Below are positions 17,864 through 31,152 of a stretch of 35,178 bases of DNA, one piece after another (position 1 is the stretch's first letter; the number at the start of each line of letters is the position of its first letter). The stretch is taken from positions 1 through 35,178 of the forward strand of contig NZ_JAPMIU010000020.1 in assembly GCF_026410505.1 (NCBI RefSeq), written 5' to 3'. A program made the translations under genes and the position numbers. The notes under the pieces were generated by a model that was given only the letters and a program-made list of their open reading frames with translations, did no database searches and was not told where the DNA came from. This DNA is from Frateuria hangzhouensis. GTDB lineage: Bacteria; Pseudomonadota; Gammaproteobacteria; Xanthomonadales; Rhodanobacteraceae.

Positions 17864-19921
17864 CTATCCGCCGACGTGCCCCGCGGCGGCGATGGCGTCC
17901 TGCAACTGCGCAGGCGTGAACGGCTTGGACACCACGATCACCCCTTCGGGCGCTCCGGAGATTGCCGCCGTGTCGGCGTAACCGCTGATGATGATGCCCG
18001 GCAGCCCCGGCTTGACCGCGCGCAGCTTGCGGATCACCTCCGAGCCGGACACCAGCGGCATGGCGTAGTCGCTGATGATGAAGTCGATGGAGTGCACGTC
18101 GTCGCCCTGGATCAACTGGCTGACGTGCTCGCCGTCGGCGGCGGTGGTGACCTGGTGGCCCAGGTCCTCGAGCATCGCCGCGGTGGTGGCGCGTACGCCC
18201 TCGTGGTCGTCCACCAGCAGGATGTTGCGCGCCCGCTTGCGCGGGTCCGGGCCGTCGGCGGGCGCGCTGGCCGGCGGGCGGCGTGCCGCTTCCGGGGAGC
18301 GCGGCAACCACAGCTCGACCGTGGTGCCATGGTCCAGCCTGCTTTCCAGGCGCATGGTGCCGCCGGACTGCTGGGCGAAGCCGTACACCATGGACAGGCC
18401 CAGGCCGGTGCCCTTGCCGACCGCCTTGGTGGTAAAGAACGGTTCGGTGACGCGCTCGAGCATCTCCGGTGCGATGCCGCAGCCGGTGTCGGACACCGCC
18501 AGTACCACGTAGTCGCCGGCTGTGGCGGCGTCACCTCCGGCACCGACGCTGGCGTTGCGGCAGGCGATGCAGATCTTGCCGCCCTCGGGCATGGCGTCGC
18601 GGGCGTTGATCACCAGGTTCATCAACGCCAGTTCCAGCTGGGTTTCGTCCGCGTAGGGCGACCACAGGCCCTCCTGCAGCTCCCATTCCAGCGCCACCAG
18701 GCCACCGAGCGTATGGGTCAGCAGCTGGGTCACCGTGCCGGAAAGGTTGTCCATCTCCACGCGCGCGGGTTCGAGCTTCTGCTTGCGCGCGAAGGCCAGC
18801 AGGCGCGAGACCAGCTCCGCGCCCTGCTGGGCGGCGTGGCGGGTCATCTCCAGCACCTTGCGCTGATCGTCGGCCAGCGCGATGCGTCGTTCGATCAGGC
18901 CCAGCCCGCCCAGCACGGCCGCCAGCAGGTTGTTGAAATCGTGCGCGATGCCGCCGGTGAGCTGGCCCAGCGCGTCCATCTTGCGCACGTGCAGCAGCTG
19001 GGTTTCGAGGTTCTTGCGATCGGTTACGTCGAGCAGGGTGCCGGCGTACTCGAGCGGGTTGCCCTTGGCGTCGCGCAGCAGCACGGCCTGGTCGAGGAAG
19101 TGCTTGTAGCTGCCGTCGGCGCACAGCCAGCGGTACTCCACCGCGTAGGCGCGGCCGTCGCGGCGCGCCTGCAGGGCGCCGATGACGCGCTCGCGGTCTT
19201 CCGGATGCAACCGGTCCAGCCATAACGTGGGTTGGGTACCGAGGTCCTCGTAGGCGAAGCCGGTCACCGCGGTGAAGTTGCCGCTGACGAACTTCGGCAT
19301 GCGCGGCGTCGCCTCGCGATCCTCCAGGTACAACACCAGCGGCAGCGACTGGATGATCGCCGCCTGGCGCTGCTCGGCCAGGCGCAGCTCCTGCTCGGCG
19401 CGCAGCCGTTCGGCGTTGGCGCGCAGGTTGGCGTCCAGCAGCTCCTGCTCCTGCCTGGCCTTGCGGCGCACCTCGCGGGTCATCATGTACAGGTCGACGA
19501 ACACCGTGGCCTTGGAGCGCAGCACCACCGGCTCGACCGGCTTGAACACGTAGTCCACCGCGCCCATCGAGTAGCCGCGGATCAGGTGCTCGGTTTCCTT
19601 GTTGACCGCCGACAGGAAGATGATCGGAATGCGCTTGGTCTGCTCGCGCGCGCGGATGATCTGCGCGGTTTCGTAGCCGTCCATGCCGGGCATGTAGACG
19701 TCCAGCAGGATCACCGCGAACTCGCCCTTGAGCAGCTGCCGCAGTGCATCCTCGCCGGAGCGGGCCAGCACGACGTCGGCAATGTCCTCCAGCACCGTGC
19801 GGATCGCCAGCAGGTTGCGCTCGTCGTCGTCGACGATGAGGATCCGCGCCCGCTCCGACGGTTCGGCCGGATGGCCGCGGCGCAGGTTGGGCGGTGAGGG
19901 GCGGAAAACAGGTACGTTCAT
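17864..19921 (-). CDS. Hybrid histidine kinase REC-PAS-HisKA-HATPase-REC
   Basis: The 685-residue soluble protein has five parts: an N-terminal receiver (about 25-140, acceptor D74 in LLDVYMPGMDG); a short coiled coil; a PAS domain (about 185-300, ending with GTLLDVTDRKN); a HisKA dimerisation domain with H near 326 in GGIAHDFNN; and an ATPase domain (LVINARDAMP, DTGCGIAPE, GKGTGLGLS). A second receiver closes the protein (acceptor near 617 in ISDYAMP). No membrane segment is present. The ATG is 15 bases after the stop of the poly-HAMP kinase, so they form an operon. The N-terminal receiver is the natural target for that kinase, which would make a phosphorelay. Output partner is not visible. 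Confidence 0.9.
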   Translation of the reverse strand: MNVPVFRPSPPNLRRGHPAEPSERARILIVDDDERNLLAIRTVLEDIADVVLARSGEDALRQLLKGEFAVILLDVYMPGMDGYETAQIIRAREQTKRIPIIFLSAVNKETEHLIRGYSMGAVDYVFKPVEPVVLRSKATVFVDLYMMTREVRRKARQEQELLDANLRANAERLRAEQELRLAEQRQAAIIQSLPLVLYLEDREATPRMPKFVSGNFTAVTGFAYEDLGTQPTLWLDRLHPEDRERVIGALQARRDGRAYAVEYRWLCADGSYKHFLDQAVLLRDAKGNPLEYAGTLLDVTDRKNLETQLLHVRKMDALGQLTGGIAHDFNNLLAAVLGGLGLIERRIALADDQRKVLEMTRHAAQQGAELVSRLLAFARKQKLEPARVEMDNLSGTVTQLLTHTLGGLVALEWELQEGLWSPYADETQLELALMNLVINARDAMPEGGKICIACRNASVGAGGDAATAGDYVVLAVSDTGCGIAPEMLERVTEPFFTTKAVGKGTGLGLSMVYGFAQQSGGTMRLESRLDHGTTVELWLPRSPEAARRPPASAPADGPDPRKRARNILLVDDHEGVRATTAAMLEDLGHQVTTAADGEHVSQLIQGDDVHSIDFIISDYAMPLVSGSEVIRKLRAVKPGLPGIIISGYADTAAISGAPEGVIVVSKPFTPAQLQDAIAAAGHVGG

Positions 19922-19936
19922 GGTCAGTGTCCCGCG

Positions 19937-25288
<5,352 letters not shown>

Positions 25289-25701
25289 ATGAGTCTCCCG
25301 TCGTGACAGTCCCGCCCAGGTCGAATCATGAATCCCTTTGTGGGGTGGCGCCTGGCGATTGGAGGGCAAGCCGCCGAGGTTGCGCGTCCCACGCTGAACC
25401 CATGCTTCAACCGGTCCTATGCGAAGGCTACGCGCCCGGACGAAAAACGCGCCACGCAGGTGCCCGTTCTGCGACATGGTCGCGCCTGTCCGGATTCACG
25501 CCTCCCCACGGCATTCCTTGCCTGGTGGTACATCGGGCCTCTAGGCCGCCGAACTTTATAGCATGGGCCGGGTTGGCTTCCCGGAAGCCAGACCATAGAA
25601 TGCGAGCGGCCATTTGCAGCAGGTCGCTCCGTTCGGGATCGGCTTTTGGGTGGGAGGGGCAAGCTCACGTTGATCCGTCAGACAAGGGGGCAATTGTCGG
25701 A
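25289..25701. other. Divergent intergenic region between poly-HAMP kinase and winged-helix operon
   Basis: No convincing gene. It holds the forward promoter/palindrome at 25573-25601 and a reverse-strand TATAAA at 25560-25555 that could be the -10 of the kinase operon, although no matching -35 is seen. Open frames crossing the region in both directions look like unselected extensions of the flanking genes. Confidence 0.5.
25573..25601 (+). promoter_or_regulatory. Promoter with an operator-like palindrome in its spacer
   Basis: -35 TTGGCT (25573-25578), 17-base spacer, -10 TAGAAT (25596-25601). The spacer and -35 overlap a perfect 7-1-7 inverted repeat, GGCTTCC-C-GGAAGCC (25575-25589). A dimeric repressor bound there would block RNA polymerase. 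The promoter lies 100 bases before the winged-helix gene, which is an obvious candidate autoregulator; it could also affect the divergent kinase operon. Confidence 0.55.
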
Positions 25702-26073
25702 ATGCCATTGGAGAAGGATGTAGCCGGTTTCCTGCGGTCGACATTCCGGTCCATCTGGTCGATGGAGCTGCTGTTCCTGCTGCTGCGCGATCCCGCGCGC
25801 TGCTGGTCTTCCCCGGAACTGGTCGACGCGTTGCGAGCCAGCGAATTGGTCGTAAGCCAGGCCGTGGAATCGCTCCACGCCGCCGGCCTGATCGTGCGCG
25901 AAAGCGACGATCTGGTGCGCTACGGCCCCGCCTCCGAAGATCTGCACGAGCTGGTCGAGGCCTCGCAGGCGCTCTACGTCCGTTCTCCCGATGCCGTGTT
26001 GCGCCTGATCATGCGATCCCGGTCAGACAACCTCGTCGCGTTCGCCGACGCTTTCCGCTTCCGCAAGGACTAG
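25702..26073 (+). CDS. Small winged-helix DNA-binding protein
   Basis: The 123-residue product has a winged-helix pattern: helix SIWSMELLFLLLRDP, then CWSSPELVDALRASELVVSQAVESLHAAGLIVRES as helix-turn-helix plus turn into the wing (DDLVRYGP). The C-terminal third is helical. It resembles MarR/PadR-like regulators but no named family is certain. ATG 25702 is preceded by AAGGGGG about 11 bases upstream. A longer in-frame extension to 25303 has non-coding character and is rejected. It is followed 3 bases after its stop by the first membrane protein gene, so they form an operon. Confidence 0.75.
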   Translation: MPLEKDVAGFLRSTFRSIWSMELLFLLLRDPARCWSSPELVDALRASELVVSQAVESLHAAGLIVRESDDLVRYGPASEDLHELVEASQALYVRSPDAVLRLIMRSRSDNLVAFADAFRFRKD

Positions 26074-26076
26074 CGC

Positions 26077-26355
26077 GTGTCCCAATACTTCGCACCGGCG
26101 GTCTACCTGTTGTGCTTCCTCGCCAGCACGGTCTGTGCGGTGATGCTGGGTCGAAGTTTCCATCGCACCCGCGCAGGGTTGCTGTTCTGGAGCGCGCTGT
26201 GCTTCCTGCTGCTGGCGATGCAGAACCTGCTGCTGGTGCTGGACCTGATCGTTTTTCCCGGTTCGGTCGACCTTGCGGTCCCGCGTTCCCTGCTCTCGCT
26301 GGCGGCGGTGGCGACATTGCTGTTCGGCTTCATCTGGAACGGAGAAGGGGAATGA
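26077..26355 (+). CDS. Small membrane protein, DUF5985-like (first of pair)
   Basis: The 92-residue product has three predicted membrane helices: YFAPAVYLLCFLASTVCAVML, LLFWSALCFLLLAMQNLLLVLDLIV (after a basic loop FHRTRAG) and LLSLAAVATLLFGFIW. The layout and FHRTR-type loop resemble the DUF5985 family, whose function is unknown. The start is GTG 26077, three bases after the stop of the winged-helix gene. Its stop overlaps the next start (ATGA), indicating coupled translation. Confidence 0.65.
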   Translation: MSQYFAPAVYLLCFLASTVCAVMLGRSFHRTRAGLLFWSALCFLLLAMQNLLLVLDLIVFPGSVDLAVPRSLLSLAAVATLLFGFIWNGEGE

Positions 26356-26618
26356 CGCTGCTGATCTATTACCTCTCCGGCGCGGTCACGCTCGGCTTCT
26401 TTGCCGCGAGCCTGTTCTTCCTGCGTTTCTGGCGGCGCACCCGCGACACGCTGTTCCTGGCCTTCTCGCTGGCGTTCGGGTTGCTGGGCCTGGCGCAGAG
26501 CCTCATCGCGGTCACCAACGTCTATTTCGAAGACCGCAGCTTCGCCTACCTGATCCGGCTGGCCGCCTTTGCGGTCATCATCGTGGCGATCGGGCGCAAG
26601 AACCGGAAGACATCCTGA
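26352..26618 (+). CDS. Small membrane protein, DUF5985-like (second of pair)
   Basis: The 88-residue product repeats the plan of its neighbour: a first helix (LIYYLSGAVTLGFFAASLFFL), a basic loop FWRRTRDTLF, a second helix (LAFSLAFGLLGLAQSLIAVT) and a third (YLIRLAAFAVIIVAIG), ending in a basic tail. The two proteins are probably paralogues and may form a heteromer. ATG 26352 overlaps the preceding stop; GGAGAAGGGG supplies the ribosome binding site. The role is unknown; context suggests a link to the winged-helix protein and the neighbouring kinases. Confidence 0.7.
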   Translation: MTLLIYYLSGAVTLGFFAASLFFLRFWRRTRDTLFLAFSLAFGLLGLAQSLIAVTNVYFEDRSFAYLIRLAAFAVIIVAIGRKNRKTS

Positions 26619-26623
26619 CGCAC

Positions 26624-26685
26624 AGGGTGGGCTTCAACCCACCGTCGATCTCGCTGCAAGGAAACGGTGGGCCGAAGCCCATCCT
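26624..26685. repeat. Inverted-repeat element between convergent genes (GGTGGGCTTC type)
   Basis: Left arm 26624-26645 (AGGGTGGGCTTCAACCCACC) and right arm 26664-26685 are reverse complements with a few mismatches, and each arm folds on itself (GTGGG...CCCAC). It lies between the convergent membrane-protein operon and the DUF7931-like gene. It has the same design as the GTAGGAG elements but a different core, so it is probably a second REP family. Confidence 0.75.
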
Positions 26686-26694
26686 ACGCCCGCC

Positions 26695-27198
26695 CTACAG
26701 ATCCAGTGGTTGCAGGATGCGCGCGCGCTCGGCGCGCTCCCACATTTCGTCGAACTGCTGGCGCAGCGGCGCCCAGCCCGGGCGATCGGCCAGTGCGGCG
26801 CGGCCCTGCGGGCGTTCGGCATCGGGCAGGAACAGGTAGCCGCCGGCGTCGGTGAGCAGGCAGGACGAGGGGTTGCCCAGGTCGATCTCCTCGACCGGCA
26901 CGCGCACCAGGATCACGCTGGGCAACCGTTGCATCAGCAGGATCAGTCGATGGCTGTCGCGCAGCGCGGCGGCCGGTTCGCTCAGCAGCAGGCGGATCTG
27001 CGCGCCGCGGCCAGCGGTGGCGAGGCGGCGCAGTTCGGCGAGCTCCCCGGTGCCGGCATATGTGGTGGCGTCCAGGCGTGGCAGGCGGATATCCACCTGC
27101 CGACGCGCCTGCGCCAGCAGGGCGAGGCGCGCGGCAGCCAGTTCGGCAGCGTCGCCTGCCGGCAGCAGGTTGTCGGAGCCGTCGGCCTCCAGGGTCAC
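26695..27198 (-). CDS. DUF7931-like (PLD-fold-like) protein
   Basis: The 167-residue product starts at GTG 27198, overlapping the roxA stop in GTGA. It resembles the DUF7931 domain, seen alone or fused behind GNAT acetyltransferases and related in fold to phospholipase D-like proteins: LAQARRQVDIRLPRLD, HRLILLMQRLPSVILVRVP, LTDAGGYLFLPDAER and the ending QFDEMWERAERA. The H-x-K catalytic motif of active PLD enzymes is not seen, so enzyme activity is doubtful. Overlap with roxA implies a common transcript. Confidence 0.65.
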   Translation of the reverse strand: MTLEADGSDNLLPAGDAAELAAARLALLAQARRQVDIRLPRLDATTYAGTGELAELRRLATAGRGAQIRLLLSEPAAALRDSHRLILLMQRLPSVILVRVPVEEIDLGNPSSCLLTDAGGYLFLPDAERPQGRAALADRPGWAPLRQQFDEMWERAERARILQPLDL

Positions 27199-28379
27199 CG
27201 CCGCCCCTTGCGCGGCACCAGGTGGCCGTCGTTGACGAGTGCGAGCAGCAGTGCCGATCCATCGTCCCCGGGCACGTCTTCGAAGGCGAGCGTGCGCTCG
27301 GCGCATAGCCGGCGAGCCAGCTCGACCGGGGCAGGGTAGGCCAGGCCATTGGCAAACAGCACCGCGCCGCGCCGGCCACGGCTCCAGGCCAGCCGCGACC
27401 AGGGATGGCGCAGCAATGCCGCGCCCTCTGCCAGGCGCTTGCGCAGGACGGGCAGGGTCATCGGCCGGGCCGGCGGCGCGGGTGTCTGCGCGTTGCGGTA
27501 GCGGGTGATGAAGCGGCCGAACCAGTCGCGCAGGCCGTCCTCGTCCAGCGCGCTGGCGAACGGCAGCGCGGTACGCAGGCGCGCGAGCGCCGCCGCGTCG
27601 ATTTCGCCAGCGGCGCGCGCCGGGGCAAGATCCGGGTCGGTATAGCGCTGCGATTCGTCCAGCCGCTCGGCCAGGTAGTCGGCCAGGTCGCCGGTCAGTT
27701 CGGCCCGGGACGGCGCGCGCATGCCAATGGAGAAGGTCATGCACGGGCCGCCGAAGGCCACGCCGTCGTGCGGCACGCCCGGCGGCAGGTAGAGCATGTC
27801 GCCCGGTTCCAGCAGCCATTCGTGCGTGGGCTCGAAGTGCGCCAGCTGCTTGAGCTCGATGTCGGGACGGAAATCCTTCGGCGCGTCCGGGTCGGTGCTG
27901 ATCGCCCAGTGCCGCTGGCCCAGGCCCTGCAGCAGGAACACGTCGTACTGGTCGACGTGCGCACCGACGCCGCCGCCCGGTTCGGCGTAGGACACCATCA
28001 CGTCGTCGACGCGCCAGCTGGGCAGGAAGCGGAAGTGCTCCAGCAATTGCGCCACGTCGGCGTCCCACTTGTCCACGTCCTGCACCAGCAGGGTCCAGTT
28101 GCTCTCGGGTGTGCGGGCGAAATCGGCCTCGTCGAGCGGACCGCTCTTCACCGACCAGCGATCGCGCTTGTCGTCGTGCACGATCAGCCGCGACAGCGCG
28201 CCGTCCTCGCAGGCCAGGCCGCCCAGGTCGTCCGGCTGCAGCGGTGGCTGGAAACCGGGGAAGGCGTTGCGGATCAGCAGCGGGTGCTTCTGCCAGTAGT
28301 CGCGCAGGAACTGCGCGGGCGTCATGCCGAGCGGCTGTTTCGCCGAGCCGCGGACTTCGATGGGGAGTGGGTCGTTCAT
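27195..28379 (-). CDS. roxA: RoxA (YcfD) 50S ribosomal protein L16 arginine hydroxylase
   Basis: The 394-residue 2-oxoglutarate/Fe(II) oxygenase of the JmjC/cupin type hydroxylates an arginine of ribosomal protein L16 in E. coli. The iron triad is H141-x-D143 in GAHVDQYDVFLLQGLGQRHW and H204 in LYLPPGVPHDGVAFG. The C-terminal winged-helix-like dimer and tail region (about 230-390) is present. Length is close to YcfD. The start is ATG 28379. It lies 38 bases after the TauE/SafE-type gene and overlaps the following DUF7931-like gene by 4 bases. Confidence 0.93.
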   Translation of the reverse strand: MNDPLPIEVRGSAKQPLGMTPAQFLRDYWQKHPLLIRNAFPGFQPPLQPDDLGGLACEDGALSRLIVHDDKRDRWSVKSGPLDEADFARTPESNWTLLVQDVDKWDADVAQLLEHFRFLPSWRVDDVMVSYAEPGGGVGAHVDQYDVFLLQGLGQRHWAISTDPDAPKDFRPDIELKQLAHFEPTHEWLLEPGDMLYLPPGVPHDGVAFGGPCMTFSIGMRAPSRAELTGDLADYLAERLDESQRYTDPDLAPARAAGEIDAAALARLRTALPFASALDEDGLRDWFGRFITRYRNAQTPAPPARPMTLPVLRKRLAEGAALLRHPWSRLAWSRGRRGAVLFANGLAYPAPVELARRLCAERTLAFEDVPGDDGSALLLALVNDGHLVPRKGRR

Positions 28380-28417
28380 CCGCGCATTGTAAGGCGTGCC
28401 TGCAGCGGAGGCTGCGT

Positions 28418-29167
28418 CTAACCGAACGCCTTCACGACGTTGCTCACGCCCAGCCCCAATACCGCGATCGCCGCCATCACCGTGGCCACCCGCGCCGGCA
28501 TGCGCCGGGCGAACACCGCGCCCACCGGCGCGGCCAGCACGCCGCCGGCGATCAGCCCGAGCACCGCCGTGCCATGGCTGAGGCCGATCATCAGCAAAAA
28601 GCTCAGGCTGGCGGCGATACTCACCACGCACTTGGCCAGGTGCACGGTGCCGATCACCATGCGCGGCGTGGCGCCGCGGGCGACCAGCGTGGTCACGGTC
28701 AGCGCGCTCCAGCCGCCGCCGGCGATCGCGTCGGCAAAGCCAGCACCCAGGCCAAGCACCGGCGTGCCGCGCGGCACGTCCGGGCCCGGCGGGCGACCCA
28801 GCGCGCCGCGCAACAGCAGGAACACGCCCATGCCCAGCAGGTAGGGCGTCAGCGCCAGGCGCATCCAGTCCGCCGGCACGTGCACCACCACCGCGGCACC
28901 GACCACCGCGCCGATCACACCGGGAATGGCCAGCATCCAGAACAGCCGCCAGCGCACGTTGCCGGCGAGCCAGTGGCTCAGGCCCGACGCGCCGCAGGTG
29001 AAGGCCTCGGCCTGGTGCACGCTCGCGGTGGCAGTCACCGGCGGCACGCCCAGGCCCAGCAGCATCGCCGCCGACGCCACGCCGTAGGCCATTCCCAGCG
29101 CGCCGTCGACCAGCTGTGCCAACGCGCCGACGGCGGCGAAAGTGAGGAACTCGACAGGGACAGTCAT
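28418..29167 (-). CDS. TauE/SafE-family sulfite/sulfonate-type membrane transporter
   Basis: The 249-residue integral membrane protein has about eight hydrophobic segments. The family repeat motif appears as FAAVGALAQLVDGALGMAYG near the N-terminus and again as GAGFADAIAGGGWSALT in the middle, followed by ATPRMVIGTVHLAKC. The family exports sulfite, sulfoacetate and related anions, or takes up sulfur compounds. The divergent cysJIH-sat operon supports a sulfur substrate. The start is ATG 29167; the 164-base divergent region to cysJ should hold both promoters, but no strong hexamers are obvious. Confidence 0.9.
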   Translation of the reverse strand: MTVPVEFLTFAAVGALAQLVDGALGMAYGVASAAMLLGLGVPPVTATASVHQAEAFTCGASGLSHWLAGNVRWRLFWMLAIPGVIGAVVGAAVVVHVPADWMRLALTPYLLGMGVFLLLRGALGRPPGPDVPRGTPVLGLGAGFADAIAGGGWSALTVTTLVARGATPRMVIGTVHLAKCVVSIAASLSFLLMIGLSHGTAVLGLIAGGVLAAPVGAVFARRMPARVATVMAAIAVLGLGVSNVVKAFG

Positions 29168-29331
29168 CGATGCGCGAAGGCGAGGGGGTCGCTGGAGTAT
29201 TCAAAGCGCTGCCCATGCGCGGAAATGAGGGCCTGGTATATGCACATGCCGAGCTGTCCTTTCCCTGGCGCCGACACGACGCCCTAGATTGTCCGGGCCC
29301 TCCATTGAGACGTCCAAAAGGACAAGAACGC

Positions 29332-31149
29332 GTGAATGCGCTGGTTGCCCCGGAGCCGTTGCCCGTCGCCCTGAGTGCGGAAAAGACCTCCTTGCTCGCA
29401 CGGCTGGTCGACGGACTGGCCGCCGACGAGCTGTACTGGATCGCCGCCTGGAGCGCCGCCCGCGCAGGGCAGGCACGGCACGGCCTGCGGCGCGCGGACA
29501 CCGCGCCGGCGACAGCGCCGGATCCCTCGCGCCTGACCCTTCTCTACGGCAGCCAGACCGGCAACGCCAAGCGCCTGGCCGAACAGTTCGCCGCGCGCAG
29601 CGAGTCGGGTGGCTTGCCCGTGCGGCTGATTCGCGCCGATGCCTACCCGCTGCGCGAACTGGCGAAGGAAACGCACCTGCTGATCGTGATCAGCACGCAG
29701 GGCGAGGGCGAGCCGCCGGACGACGCCCGCGGCCTGGTCGAGTTCATCGCCGGCAAGCGCGCGCCCCGGCTGACGGGCCTGCGCTACGCGGTGCTGGGAC
29801 TGGGCGATTCGAGCTATCCGCAGTTCTGCGCGATCGGCCGCCAGTTGGACGAGCGCCTGGCCGAACTCGGCGCCACCCGCTTCGCGCCGCTGGGCGAAGC
29901 GGACGTCGATATCGATGCGTCCGCCGCGCCCTGGTCGGTCGGTGCGCTGGAGCAGGCCCGCCAGTCGCTCGGCACGGCCACGCCCGCTACCGTGCGCAGC
30001 GCCACCGTGCCCGCACCGGGTGGGCGCGGCCTGCCGTCGCGCGAGCAACCGTTCGCCGCCAGCGTGCTGGCCAACCAGCGCATCGTCTCGCGCGACAGCG
30101 CGCGCGCCGTGCATCACCTGGAGCTGTCGCTGGAAGGCTCGGGGCTGCGCTATGCACCCGGCGATGCCATCGGCATCCGGCCCACCAATCCGCCTGCGCT
30201 GGTCGGACAGTGGCTGCAGGCGTTGCGGCTGGACGGTGGCGAGGACGTCGCGCACGCGGGCCGCACGCTGCCGCTGGCGCAATGGCTCGGCCAGGAATGC
30301 GAGCTGACCCGGCTCACCCGCGCCTTCGTCGCGGCGCACGCCGCCGCCAGCGGCCATGCCGACCTGATGCGCGTGCTGCGCACGGAGCACGCTGCCGCGT
30401 TCGCCGGGCTGCTGGCCAGCCATCAGCCGATCGACTTGCTGCACCGCTACCCCGGCCCCTGGCGCGCGTCCGACCTGGTCGCTGCGCTGCGCCCGCTCAC
30501 GCCGCGGCTGTACTCGATCGCTTCCAGCCCGCGCGCAGTCGGCGAGGCGGAGGTGCACCTGACGGTCGCGCGAATCGAGTACGAAGCCTTTGGCGCGCCG
30601 CACTGGGGTGCCGCTTCGGCCTTTCTCTCGGCGCTGGCCGAAGACGCCACCGTGCCGGTGTTCATCGAATCCAACGACCGCTTCCGGCTGCCGGCCGACG
30701 ATGCCCGCGACATCATCATGATCGGCCCGGGCACCGGCGTGGCGCCGTTCCGCGCCTTCGTGCAGGACCGCCGCGAAACCGGCGCCCGCGGGCGCAACTG
30801 GCTGTTCTTTGGCAACCGCCATTTCACCCGCGATTTCCTCTACCAGGTGGAATGGCAGGAAGCGCTGAAGAGCGGTGCGCTGCATCGGCTCGATCTCGCC
30901 TTCTCGCGCGACGGCGCGCGCAAGACCTATGTCCAGCATCGTTTGCGGGAACAGGGCAGGCAGCTCTACGCCTGGCTGGAAGACGGCGCGCACCTGTACG
31001 TATGTGGCGACGCCAGCCACATGGCCAGGGATGTGCACGATGCATTGATCGATATTGCCGTCGCGCATGGCGGCCATTCCCCCGACGCGGCCAGTGCCTG
31101 GCTCGCCGACCTTCTCACCCAGGGACGCTACGTCCGCGACGTGTACTGA
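29332..31149 (+). CDS. cysJ: Sulfite reductase [NADPH] flavoprotein alpha subunit
   Basis: The 605-residue diflavin reductase passes electrons from NADPH through FAD and FMN to the CysI hemoprotein. It has a flavodoxin domain with the FMN loop [16 protein letters not shown] (about 65-205), an FAD-binding domain with RLYSIASSP, and an NADPH domain with [12 protein letters not shown]; the C-terminus ends in RYVRDVY, as in CysJ. I prefer GTG 29332 (AAGGA about nine bases upstream) over an in-frame ATG at 29170, because the extra 54 residues are unlike CysJ and would fill the divergent promoter region. First gene of cysJ-cysI-cysH-sat. Confidence 0.94.
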   Translation: MNALVAPEPLPVALSAEKTSLLARLVDGLAADELYWIAAWSAARAGQARHGLRRADTAPATAPDPSRLTLLYGSQTGNAKRLAEQFAARSESGGLPVRLIRADAYPLRELAKETHLLIVISTQGEGEPPDDARGLVEFIAGKRAPRLTGLRYAVLGLGDSSYPQFCAIGRQLDERLAELGATRFAPLGEADVDIDASAAPWSVGALEQARQSLGTATPATVRSATVPAPGGRGLPSREQPFAASVLANQRIVSRDSARAVHHLELSLEGSGLRYAPGDAIGIRPTNPPALVGQWLQALRLDGGEDVAHAGRTLPLAQWLGQECELTRLTRAFVAAHAAASGHADLMRVLRTEHAAAFAGLLASHQPIDLLHRYPGPWRASDLVAALRPLTPRLYSIASSPRAVGEAEVHLTVARIEYEAFGAPHWGAASAFLSALAEDATVPVFIESNDRFRLPADDARDIIMIGPGTGVAPFRAFVQDRRETGARGRNWLFFGNRHFTRDFLYQVEWQEALKSGALHRLDLAFSRDGARKTYVQHRLREQGRQLYAWLEDGAHLYVCGDASHMARDVHDALIDIAVAHGGHSPDAASAWLADLLTQGRYVRDVY

Positions 31150-31152
31150 CCG

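Noticed and set aside
25289-25477. N-terminal extension of the giant kinase to 25477
   Set aside because: The extra 63 residues have no family resemblance; GTG 25288 has a well-placed GGGAG.
25303-25701. N-terminal extension of the winged-helix protein to ATG 25303
   Set aside because: The extra 133 residues look non-coding, and the extension would cover the predicted promoter and palindrome. ATG 25702 gives a compact domain.
29170-29331. Upstream start for CysJ at ATG 29170
   Set aside because: The extension is unlike CysJ and would begin 3 bases from the divergent transporter start, leaving no promoter space; GTG 29332 has a better ribosome binding site.
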